This document shows, piece by piece, positions 13,066-20,130 of a DNA stretch of 30,835 nucleotides. The notes below the pieces were generated by a model, which was not told the DNA's origin, made no database searches, and saw nothing but the letters and a program-made list of their open reading frames with translations. A program made the translations under genes and the position numbers. Within the stretch, counting starts at the first letter, position 1. Each line of letters begins with the position of its first letter. Source of the DNA: Prevotella sp. UBA2456 (GTDB lineage Bacteria; Bacteroidota; Bacteroidia; Bacteroidales; Bacteroidaceae); contig DDPY01000012.1 in the NCBI GenBank assembly GCA_002342415.1, positions 1 through 30,835 on the forward strand, written 5' to 3'.

Positions 13066-14481
13066 ATGAAGAAACAAGTCTTTCTCATTCTTGCAGTATT
13101 GATGCTGCTGTGCTTGGCACCGATGCCATATGGGTATTTCCAGTTGGTGCGGTTTGTGGCGATGGTGGTATTCGGTTTGATGGCATATCAGTATTATGTC
13201 AGGCATAAGTCAATTGCCGCAACGGTGTTTGGCGTCCTGGCATTGTTGTTTCAACCGATATACAAGATAGCATTGGGACGTGCTACATGGAATGTGATTG
13301 ATGTAGTAGTTGCCGTTTTGCTCATTGGACTGTTTGTTTTGGAGAAACGGTTGGAAAAGAAAACCGCAGTTAACTATCAGCCGCTACCACCCCAAGATCA
13401 GGTAAAGATTGAGGATAATACGATTGAGTTCAAGTTAGACGGAAAACTATCACCCAAGGAACTGGTGTATGTAGCCAGCGAAGAGGATAAGGCACTATCG
13501 GAACTTTTTGAGAAACATCCAGAGGTATTGGAAGGTTGGGGTCAGATGATAGGTTTCCATATCATCTATCTACCTCTGCTCATTAAGAAGTTGAGAGACA
13601 AACGAATCCTTCAATACAGGGCACCCTATCTTGACGATGTAGAACTTTCGGAAATATCCATTGGGAATAACTTCCTGCTTCAGTATTTGGAGGACCCTTC
13701 AGACAAGGAAAAGATAAAACAAGGATTTATCCGTACTGAGGATATACACCGAGGGAGCGACGGAAAGGATAAGGCGACAAACCGCTTCTATCCGTTGTCG
13801 TCAAAGAGTGTAGAACCTATGGCTGACCAACTCCATAGGATAGGTAAGCAAATTGCGATAGAAAAAGAACGGCATGACGGACTTCTGGAAGGCTCGACTC
13901 AAAGTTATGATGAATGGGGAGATGCTAAATGCGATTCTGCCAATTTTGCTGATGATAACTTTAGCCCAGAGGAGCAAGAAGAAACCATTAACGAACTGAT
14001 GGAGGAAGTGCGAGAGCGGATCAGCAAGTTGCGCCAGCGTGGTATTGCAGAATATCTTTTGGAACAGTTGATTCACCCAGACAACCGTCTAAGCCGTCTT
14101 GTTATTACAAAGGATTGGCGTATTCTTCTGCCCGACTACAACAATATGGAGATTAAGATGGAACCACTGGTAAAGGCTGTCTATCTGTTGTTCCTTCGTC
14201 ATCCAGAGGGGATAACATTCAAGCAGTTGCCAGACTATCGGGAAGAACTAACGAGAATCTATAATCAGTTAAAGCCATCAGGATTGACAGACAGAGCAAT
14301 ACAAAGTATAGAGGATGTGACAAATCCCATGCTCAATTCTATCAATGAGAAGTGTGCTCGCATAAGAGCCGCCTTTGTCGGGCAGTTTGATGACTATATG
14401 GCAAAGAGTTACTATATAGATGGACTGCGTGGTGAGGTTAAGAAGATAGCATTGCCAAGAAATCTTGTGACTTGGGAATAA
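13066..14481 (+). CDS. DUF6804-like membrane protein with large C-terminal cytoplasmic domain
   Basis: The 471-residue protein starts with three or four hydrophobic helices (residues 1-92) carrying the APMPYGYFQLVRFV pattern that I associate with DUF6804. A linker and a long soluble part follow. The middle contains acidic and helical stretches (SPEEQEETINELMEEVRERISKL region). The last 120 residues (VKAVYLLFLRHPEGITFKQL, then NEKCARIRAAFVGQFDD and ending LPRNLVTWE) look like a conserved Bacteroidales module of unknown function. No catalytic motif is seen. It is separated from the chaperone operon only by the hairpin-rich stretch and shares its AT-rich composition, so it may belong to the same accessory block. 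Confidence 0.6.
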   Translation: MKKQVFLILAVLMLLCLAPMPYGYFQLVRFVAMVVFGLMAYQYYVRHKSIAATVFGVLALLFQPIYKIALGRATWNVIDVVVAVLLIGLFVLEKRLEKKTAVNYQPLPPQDQVKIEDNTIEFKLDGKLSPKELVYVASEEDKALSELFEKHPEVLEGWGQMIGFHIIYLPLLIKKLRDKRILQYRAPYLDDVELSEISIGNNFLLQYLEDPSDKEKIKQGFIRTEDIHRGSDGKDKATNRFYPLSSKSVEPMADQLHRIGKQIAIEKERHDGLLEGSTQSYDEWGDAKCDSANFADDNFSPEEQEETINELMEEVRERISKLRQRGIAEYLLEQLIHPDNRLSRLVITKDWRILLPDYNNMEIKMEPLVKAVYLLFLRHPEGITFKQLPDYREELTRIYNQLKPSGLTDRAIQSIEDVTNPMLNSINEKCARIRAAFVGQFDDYMAKSYYIDGLRGEVKKIALPRNLVTWE

Positions 14482-14538
14482 ATTATACTTTTACAAGGCT
14501 TGCGACAAAACAGATATCCCCATTTGAGAATAATTTCG

Positions 14539-14546
14539 TACCTTTG
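14539..14546 (+). promoter_or_regulatory. -7 element for the gene at 14555
   Basis: TACCTTTG at 14539-14546 followed by CAGTCG is a consensus Bacteroidota -7 element. The ATG lies only 8 bp beyond it, so the transcript would have almost no leader unless translation starts at the internal ATGATG near 14591. No TTTG box at 19-21 bp spacing is seen. Confidence 0.65.
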
Positions 14547-14554
14547 CAGTCGTT

Positions 14555-14980
14555 ATGTACACAATAAAGGAAATAAGTAGCGGGGCATCTATGATGGTGC
14601 GGAGCGTGTTGGGCAGGAAACGGGAGTATCGTATCCAGTTCAACAAGGAAAAGAATGGTTGTTGGTATGTGGACTTTCCCCATTGGCCTTTCTCTCATGA
14701 CAACTTGGCTATGGTTTCTGGGGCAGACAAGATGCTGGAACTGCTTTCTGATGGTGATTTGTTTGTGAAAGTGAGTGTGATTCCTGCCAATAAGCAAGAA
14801 GAGCATAAGGGATATATCGAACTGGAGCAAACGGAGCATTCTCTTTTTGGCGGTAGTACCTATCAAGTAAAGTATGAGCCATTCACAAAGCGGTATAAGC
14901 GAGACTCATTGTGGATATGTCCTGTTACGCTCTTTGTGTTGGGGCACTATCCCAAGTTCATATACATTAAGAGTCTGTAA
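14555..14980 (+). CDS. Small soluble protein, DUF6717-like
   Basis: The 141-residue protein has no signal peptide or membrane helix. Its core reads NGCWYVDFPHWPFSHDNLAMVSGADKMLELLS at about residues 34-65, with later KRYKRDSLWICPVTLFVLGHYP. I associate this pattern with DUF6717, of unknown function, but only by recall of the motif. The first ATG (14555) is right behind a consensus -7 element. An internal ATGATG twelve codons later is an alternative start. The gene has its own promoter although it follows the DUF6804-like gene in the same orientation by 73 bp. Confidence 0.55.
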   Translation: MYTIKEISSGASMMVRSVLGRKREYRIQFNKEKNGCWYVDFPHWPFSHDNLAMVSGADKMLELLSDGDLFVKVSVIPANKQEEHKGYIELEQTEHSLFGGSTYQVKYEPFTKRYKRDSLWICPVTLFVLGHYPKFIYIKSL

Positions 14981-14983
14981 TAT

Positions 14984-15082
14984 ATGAAGAAGTTTATATT
15001 TGCAATAATGTACGCTGTGGGCTGTGTTTTAACAAAATTTATTTCTGTGTCTGTATCTGCACACGGCCGCCTTTTGACATAA
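14984..15082 (+). CDS. Possible 32-residue small membrane or leader peptide
   Basis: An ATG three bases after the preceding stop opens a 32-codon frame, MKKFIFAIMYAVGCVLTKFI..., with a lysine start and a single hydrophobic stretch, like a signal or anchor peptide. It could be a small membrane protein translated by coupling to the upstream gene. No independent promoter is seen, and short frames like this arise by chance. Confidence 0.25.
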   Translation: MKKFIFAIMYAVGCVLTKFISVSVSAHGRLLT

Positions 15083-15145
15083 ACCGCATCATTGTTCTTT
15101 TAATATTCTCACTGTTTTAAAATGTTAGACACCAATTATCGGCGG

Positions 15146-15153
15146 CAAAGGTA
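15146..15153 (-). promoter_or_regulatory. Minus-strand -7 element in the 14981-15330 gap
   Basis: The minus strand reads TACCTTTGCCGCC, a textbook -7 element and start context, directed toward the 14555 gene. Downstream on the minus strand the first ATG pair opens a 17-codon frame (MMRFMSKGGRVQIQTQK, bases 15095 to 15042 approximately). It could drive a small RNA or peptide antisense to the end of the upstream operon. No -33 box at standard spacing is seen. Confidence 0.4.
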
Positions 15154-15173
15154 GGGATAAATATCGGAAAATA

Positions 15174-15198
15174 GAAGAAACGGCGCGGCCATTTCTTC
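15174..15198 (-). terminator. Probable terminator of guaA
   Basis: On the minus strand GAAGAAA (15198-15192) pairs with TTTCTTC (15180-15174) around a GGC/GCC inner stem, followed by TATTTTCC. A second strong hairpin lies closer to guaA at 15237-15265 (AAGCGCAAG/CTTGCGCTT, 9 bp), but on the minus strand it is followed by an A-rich rather than T-rich tail. Either or both may end the guaA transcript. Confidence 0.45.
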
Positions 15199-15330
15199 CA
15201 TTTTGCAAAAAAGTATCGCTTTTCTTTTTAGAAGGTAAGCGCAAGCCAGAGCCTGACTTGCGCTTCAACAGTTCGATGATATGAAATGGAAGTTTCATCC
15301 CTCATTTCTCATTACTCATTCCTCATTCTT

Positions 15331-16962
15331 TTACTCCCACTCGATGGTTGCGGGTGGTTTGGAAGAGATGTCGTAACAGACGCGGTTGACACCACGCACC
15401 TTATTGATAATCTCGTTGCTGACCTTCGCCATGAAGTCGTAAGGCAGATGGGCCCAGTCGGCAGTCATCGCGTCGGTAGATGTCACTGCACGCAGAGCAA
15501 CCGGATGCTCATAGGTGCGCTCATCGCCCATCACGCCTACGCTGCGAACGGTAGAGAGCAGGATGGCTCCAGCCTGCCAAATCTTATCGTAGAGTGTCAC
15601 CCCGTCCGTATCGACATACTCACGCAGTCCGCGGATGTAGATGTCGTCGGCATCCTGCAGGATGCGCACCTTCTCGGGAGTGATATCACCCAGTATGCGC
15701 ACAGCAAGTCCGGGACCTGGGAAGGGATGACGGGTGATGAGATGCTCAGGCATCTTGAGCTGGCGGCCTACCCGGCGCACCTCGTCCTTGAAGAGCCACT
15801 TGAGGGGCTCACAGAGCTGGAGATTCATCTCCTTGGGAAGTCCGCCCACATTATGATGGCTCTTGATGACCTTTCCAGTGATATTCAGCGACTCGATACG
15901 GTCGGGATAGATGGTGCCTTGTGCCAGCCAACGACATTTACTATTTGACGATTTACTATTTACTATTTTCTGTGCCTCAGCATTGAACACCTCCACAAAG
16001 TCGCGGCCAATAATCTTACGCTTTTGCTCCGGATCGGTAACGCCAGCCAAATCGGCAAAGAACTTCTCCGAGGCATCGACACCAATCACGTTGAGTCCCA
16101 AGCCGCGATAGTCGTCCATCACCTGCTGGAACTCGTTCTTGCGCAACATGCCATGATCGACAAAGATACAGGTGAGGCGCGAACCGATGGCACGGTTCAG
16201 CAGCACGGCAGCCACACTGGAATCGACACCGCCCGAAAGTCCAAGGATAACGCGGTCGTCACCCAACTGCTCTTTCAGCTCTGCCACCGTGGTGTCGACA
16301 AACGAGGCGGCACTCCACTCCTGACGGGAGCCACAGATGTCGACCACAAAGTTCTTGAGCAGCGTCTTGCCCTGAAGCGTGTGGAACACCTCTGGATGGA
16401 ACTGCACTGCCCAAATGGATTTACTATTTGACGATTTACTATTGACAATCTGGCTGCCGCTGACGGACTGACAACTTGCCAATTTTTCTCCCGGGCACCA
16501 GAAGGCTGCATTCTTCACATCCTTTGTACTGCCAATGACTTCAAATCCATCGGGAATCTCGGTGATGGTATCGCCGTGCGACATCCATACCTGTGAGTTC
16601 TGCTCGAAGCCGCTGAACAGGGGATTGCTGACATCGAAACTGGTCAAGTTGGCACGTCCGTATTCGCGCGAATCCGTTTTCTCCACGCGTCCGCCAAGGG
16701 TGTGCGAGATAAACTGTGCACCATAGCAGATGCCCAGCACCGGGATACGTCCCACAAACTGACTGAGGTCGACCTTGAATGCCTCCGGATCGTGTACAGA
16801 GTAAGGCGAACCGCTCAAGATGACACCAATGACGGTGGGGTCATCCTTCGGGAACTTGTTGTAGGGAAGAATCTCGCAGAAGGTGTCGAGTTCGCGAACC
16901 CGTCGGCCGATGAGCTGTGTGGTCTGCGAACCGAAGTCAAGGATAATAATCTTCTGTTGCAT
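15331..16962 (-). CDS. guaA: GMP synthase (glutamine-hydrolysing)
   Basis: The 543-residue enzyme converts XMP, ATP and glutamine to GMP in the cytoplasm. The N-terminal class I glutamine amidotransferase has the nucleophile loop GICYGAQ and the catalytic HPEV. The ATP pyrophosphatase domain has the P-loop GLSGGVDSS. The C-terminal dimerisation domain ends with the family signature KPPATIEWE. The family is usually nearer 510-525 residues. The excess is explained by two low-complexity inserts, both spelling NSKSSNSK, near residues 175-182 and 336-343, encoded by an identical 25-bp DNA repeat. Both sit next to conserved strands (WAVQFHPEV and WLAQGTIYPD). The start is 2 bp from the stop of the MurU-like gene, so guaA is the last gene of that operon. 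Confidence 0.95.
   Translation of the reverse strand: MQQKIIILDFGSQTTQLIGRRVRELDTFCEILPYNKFPKDDPTVIGVILSGSPYSVHDPEAFKVDLSQFVGRIPVLGICYGAQFISHTLGGRVEKTDSREYGRANLTSFDVSNPLFSGFEQNSQVWMSHGDTITEIPDGFEVIGSTKDVKNAAFWCPGEKLASCQSVSGSQIVNSKSSNSKSIWAVQFHPEVFHTLQGKTLLKNFVVDICGSRQEWSAASFVDTTVAELKEQLGDDRVILGLSGGVDSSVAAVLLNRAIGSRLTCIFVDHGMLRKNEFQQVMDDYRGLGLNVIGVDASEKFFADLAGVTDPEQKRKIIGRDFVEVFNAEAQKIVNSKSSNSKCRWLAQGTIYPDRIESLNITGKVIKSHHNVGGLPKEMNLQLCEPLKWLFKDEVRRVGRQLKMPEHLITRHPFPGPGLAVRILGDITPEKVRILQDADDIYIRGLREYVDTDGVTLYDKIWQAGAILLSTVRSVGVMGDERTYEHPVALRAVTSTDAMTADWAHLPYDFMAKVSNEIINKVRGVNRVCYDISSKPPATIEWE
15936..15960. repeat. 25-bp repeat inside guaA, copy 1
   Basis: The 25 bases starting ATTTACTATTTGACGATTTA are identical to 16419-16443, also inside guaA. 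Each encodes NSKSSNSK on the minus strand. In this copy the word TTTACTATT continues for another partial unit to about 15969. AT-rich composition contrasts with the GC-rich gene around it. Confidence 0.85.
16419..16443. repeat. 25-bp repeat inside guaA, copy 2
   Basis: Identical to 15936-15960 and in the same reading frame and orientation. It sits just ahead of the codons for the HPEV motif of the glutaminase domain. Confidence 0.85.
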
Positions 16963-16964
16963 AA

Positions 16965-17699
16965 TTATAATTGTTTGATAAAAGTTTCAGCCTGCTCCAG
17001 CGTATCGAGCTTGCCGACATCCAACAGCCTGAGGTCTTTCTGTTCATGACCTATAAAGGCATACTGATGACAGAACTTCAGATAGAAGTCGATGATGCTG
17101 AAACGCTCGGGCATCTCCTGGAAGAGGGGGAACACCATGGGCCAGATGACGTGTATGCCACTGAATGCCAACTGTCGGAGTCCGGAGGGGTCGAGCCCTG
17201 GATAGGGGCTTTTTACTTCGCCAGTCTCGACGTTCGTCCAGCCGTCCAGCAGTTGCTCGTCGTCAAACAGCAGATAACGCTTCGTCTGCCGCCGGCTCAC
17301 TACTAACAGCGCATCGGGCGGACACTCGCTGGATAACAAGTCGCCCGCAAGGTCCAGATTGCTCAGAATGTCCACATTATGAATAAGGATAGGCGACTGC
17401 TGGTCGAAGAGTGGCAGCGCCTTCTTGATGCCTCCGCCCGTCTCGAGCAGTCTGCTGCGCTCATCGCTGATGCGGATGTCAAGGCCGAAGTTCCGGTTGG
17501 CCTGCAGGTAGTCTATAATCTGCTGGGCAAAGTGGTGCACATTGACCACGATGCGCTCAAAGCCTGCCGTCTTCAGCTTCATGATGACATGCCACAGCAA
17601 GGGCTGTCCGCCCACTGGTACCAGTGCTTTGGGCATAGTGTCTGTGAGGGGTTTCAGCCGGGTGCCCAGACCTGCCGCAAATATCATTGCTTGTCTCAT
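16965..17699 (-). CDS. murU: Sugar-1-phosphate nucleotidyltransferase, MurU-like
   Basis: This 244-residue NTP-transferase Rossmann protein begins MRQAMIFAAGLGTRLKPLTD, the GxGTRLxPLT nucleotide-binding loop. MPKALVPVGGQPLL (substrate-binding Lys) and DIRISDERSRLLETGGGI follow, both typical of MurU (MurNAc-1-phosphate uridylyltransferase) and related mannose-1-phosphate guanylyltransferases. The upstream neighbour encodes an AmgK-like sugar kinase, and the AmgK/MurU pair is the known route recycling MurNAc to UDP-MurNAc in many Gram-negatives. The assignment rests on that context plus the motifs. Other NDP-sugar products cannot be excluded. It starts 18 bp after the kinase gene and ends 2 bp before guaA. 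Confidence 0.75.
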   Translation of the reverse strand: MRQAMIFAAGLGTRLKPLTDTMPKALVPVGGQPLLWHVIMKLKTAGFERIVVNVHHFAQQIIDYLQANRNFGLDIRISDERSRLLETGGGIKKALPLFDQQSPILIHNVDILSNLDLAGDLLSSECPPDALLVVSRRQTKRYLLFDDEQLLDGWTNVETGEVKSPYPGLDPSGLRQLAFSGIHVIWPMVFPLFQEMPERFSIIDFYLKFCHQYAFIGHEQKDLRLLDVGKLDTLEQAETFIKQL

Positions 17700-17717
17700 G
17701 AGTGCAAGGGTACTACT

Positions 17718-19253
17718 TTAGGTATTTTTAAGTATTTGGGTAATGTTCTGCTCGCGGTGACAGATGCGTACCTCGATGCCGAACTTACGGTGGATATGCT
17801 CTGCCAGATGCTGCGCCGAATAGACGGAGCGATGCTGTCCACCCGTACAGCCAAAGCAGAACATCAGCGAGGTGAATCCGCGCTGGATGTAGCGGCGCAC
17901 GTGGGCATCGGCCAGTTTGTAGACCGACTCGAGGAAGGTGGTGATCTCGCCGTCGTCCTCCAAGAATCGGATGACCGGCTCGTCGAGTCCCGTCAGCTGT
18001 TTATAGGGTTCATAGCGTCCGGGGTTGTGAGTCGAACGGCAGTCGAACACGTAGCCCCCGCCGTTCCCGCTCTCATCCTCGGGAATGCCCTTCGTGTACG
18101 AGAAACTGAACACGCGCACCACCAGCGGGCCCTGCTTATCATATTTCGAGAAGGTTGCCGGACCGTCCTGCGGATGCTGCTTATAAGGGTTCAGCTCCGT
18201 AGTTCTATAGCCGTCGGCGCGAGCTGCCGTAGTTTCTATCTGCTGGAATTTGGGCATTTCCGCCAGTTGAGTCAGCAAACTGATGAGATAGGGGTAAGGG
18301 AAGTTGCGCTCACTGAGCAACTCGCGGATATTCTCCATAGCGGGCGGAATGCTCTCTATGAAGTGCGCCTTGCGCTCAAAATAGCCTCTGAAGCCATAAG
18401 CTCCCAACACCTGCAACTGGCGGAACAGCACGAAGAGCGACAGCCGCTCGACGAAGGCATGGGGCGCAGGCACTTCCGTGTACTGTTTCAGGGCATTATA
18501 GTATTCATAGACCAGCTCGCGGCGCACCTTGTGCGGGTACTTGGCCGAAGCCTGCCAAAGAAACGAGGCGACATCGTAGTAGTAGGGCCCGCGCCGGCCT
18601 CCCTGAAAGTCTATGAAATAGGGTTTGCCCTTGCTATCGAGCATCACGTTGCGAGCCTGGAAGTCGCGATAGAGGAATCCTTGTACGTCGTCGACCGAAG
18701 TCAAGTCTTTGGCCAACAATCGGAAATCGGCCTCCAGCTTCAGTTCGTGAAAGTCGAGCTCTGTAGCCTTCAGAAAACAGTATTTGAAATAGTTCAAGTC
18801 GAAGAGCACCGAGTCAGCATCGAAGGCGGCCTGGGGATAACAGTTGGTGAAGTCCAGTTCGCGGGCTCCGTTAATCTGAATATTAGGCAACTCGCGGATG
18901 GTCTGCCGCAACAGTTCCTGCTCCTTCAGCGTATAACGGCCGCCGGCCTCTCTGCCGCCACGGATAGCATCGAACAGCGAAACCGAACCCAGATCGCTTT
19001 GGAGATAGCGGCGCTCATCATCGCTTACGGCCAATATCTTGGGAACAGGGAGCTTGCACTTGGTGAAATGACGGGACAAATAGATAAAAGCATGGTTCTC
19101 GTCGCGGCTGGTACCTATACAGCCCACCACCGACTGTCCCTGCGCGTCCGTCATTCGGTAGTATTCGCGATTACTTCCTGACCCAGCGAGCTTAGCCACG
19201 TTCAGAGGCTCTGCCCCGCGCCAATGCTGATAGAGTTCTAAGAGTTTCTTCAT
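17718..19253 (-). CDS. AmgK-like sugar kinase fused to a RapZ C-terminal domain
   Basis: The 511-residue protein has an N-terminal aminoglycoside-phosphotransferase fold. It carries GSGSNREYYR as the phosphate loop, YRDFQARNVML as the catalytic loop (Asp and Asn) and PYFIDFQGGRRGP with the metal-binding Asp. This matches the anomeric MurNAc/GlcNAc kinase AmgK. From about residue 360 it continues into a RapZ-type C-terminal domain (VVRVFSFSYTKGIPEDE, YVFDCRSTHNPGRY, TGLDEPVIRFL, and FGCTGGQHRSVYSAQHLAEH). In E. coli the RapZ C-terminal domain is known to sense glucosamine-6-phosphate and bind small RNAs. Here the RapZ ATPase half is absent. The fusion suggests feedback between amino-sugar level and MurNAc recycling. 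Confidence 0.85.
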   Translation of the reverse strand: MKKLLELYQHWRGAEPLNVAKLAGSGSNREYYRMTDAQGQSVVGCIGTSRDENHAFIYLSRHFTKCKLPVPKILAVSDDERRYLQSDLGSVSLFDAIRGGREAGGRYTLKEQELLRQTIRELPNIQINGARELDFTNCYPQAAFDADSVLFDLNYFKYCFLKATELDFHELKLEADFRLLAKDLTSVDDVQGFLYRDFQARNVMLDSKGKPYFIDFQGGRRGPYYYDVASFLWQASAKYPHKVRRELVYEYYNALKQYTEVPAPHAFVERLSLFVLFRQLQVLGAYGFRGYFERKAHFIESIPPAMENIRELLSERNFPYPYLISLLTQLAEMPKFQQIETTAARADGYRTTELNPYKQHPQDGPATFSKYDKQGPLVVRVFSFSYTKGIPEDESGNGGGYVFDCRSTHNPGRYEPYKQLTGLDEPVIRFLEDDGEITTFLESVYKLADAHVRRYIQRGFTSLMFCFGCTGGQHRSVYSAQHLAEHIHRKFGIEVRICHREQNITQILKNT

Positions 19254-19263
19254 ATTCTGCCCA

Positions 19264-19271
19264 CAAAGGTA
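19264..19271 (-). promoter_or_regulatory. -7 element of the kinase-murU-guaA operon
   Basis: The minus strand reads TACCTTTGTGGG, a consensus -7 element ending 10 bp before the ATG at 19253, so the leader would be only a few nucleotides. No clear -33 box at standard spacing. GAGAG/CTCTC-type words surround it. Confidence 0.65.
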
Positions 19272-19350
19272 CGAAAAAATTGAGAGTTCAGAGCCGAGAG
19301 CGCAGAGTTTTTGCTTCTGCCTTATTTCTTTTTAACGTTTGCCCACATCC

Positions 19351-20055
19351 TTACAGCACGTCCATCAACTGACAGAGCCGCGTAACCTCGTAGGTGACGG
19401 GCTCTGGAGCCGGATAGTCTGGATAGCGGTTGAAGTAGGCAGTGTCCAGTCCTGCGTGCTTTGCCCCTAAGATGTCGGTCTGGAAGTTATCGCCTATCAT
19501 CAGCGTTGTTTCCTTCTGTGCTCCCGTCTGTTGGAAGGCATAGTCGAAAAACTGCTTTGAGGGTTTGTTGGCTCCCGCGTCCTCGCTGAGGATAATGGTG
19601 TCAAAGAAGTCGTGCAACCCACAAGCCCGCAATTTCTTATACTGCACCTCGTGGAAACCGTTCGAGCACATGTGCATCCGGTAGCCCCGTCCCTTCAGAT
19701 AGTCCATCAGTTCACGTGCCCCTGCCACCAGTCCGGGCTTCGACGAACAGAAGTCTAAGAACAGGTTGCTGGCCTCCAGACAATAGTCTACACTGGGCTC
19801 CAGTCCCTGTCCATAACTCAGGGGACGGCGGAATCGCTCCACAATAAGACAGTCGCGTGTAATCTCTCCGCGCGAATAGCGTGTCCACAGGTCGATATTC
19901 GTCTCCCAGTAACGGTCGTAGAACACCTGGGCATCCGGGAACCACCGCTCCAGATGCAAGGCATCGAAGAGTTCGTCCAGCGCAATGACGGCATTGCCGT
20001 GCGTATCATACAAGGTATCATCGAAGTCGATGAACAAATCGGTATATTTCTTCAT
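19351..20055 (-). CDS. HAD-superfamily hydrolase, YjjG-like nucleotidase
   Basis: The 234-residue cytoplasmic phosphatase begins MKKYTDLFIDFDDTLYDT with the HAD motif I DxDxT (FDDTL). Motif II is the MCSNG segment, and motif III/IV includes SEDAGANKPSKQFFDYAF and MIGDNFQTDILGAKHAG. This arrangement and length match YjjG/YfnB house-cleaning nucleotidases that hydrolyse non-canonical pyrimidine nucleotides. The exact substrate is inferred. A start three codons upstream (20064) is possible, but that codon lies in a CTCAACT-type repeat, so 20055 is preferred. It lies about 75 bp downstream of the glycosidase-like gene, with only a small CGACC/GGTCG hairpin between. Confidence 0.8.
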   Translation of the reverse strand: MKKYTDLFIDFDDTLYDTHGNAVIALDELFDALHLERWFPDAQVFYDRYWETNIDLWTRYSRGEITRDCLIVERFRRPLSYGQGLEPSVDYCLEASNLFLDFCSSKPGLVAGARELMDYLKGRGYRMHMCSNGFHEVQYKKLRACGLHDFFDTIILSEDAGANKPSKQFFDYAFQQTGAQKETTLMIGDNFQTDILGAKHAGLDTAYFNRYPDYPAPEPVTYEVTRLCQLMDVL

Positions 20056-20130
20056 TTCTCTCAACTCTCAACTTTCTCATCGACCTTTGGTCGCTTTGTA
20101 CCTTCAGGTCAAAGAACTTTCAACTCCCCC

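Noticed and set aside
17379..19181. 600-codon open frame on the plus strand
   Set aside because: It lies antisense across the kinase-RapZ and MurU-like genes, whose minus-strand proteins have clear conserved motifs. The plus frame shows none and is a GC-rich shadow.
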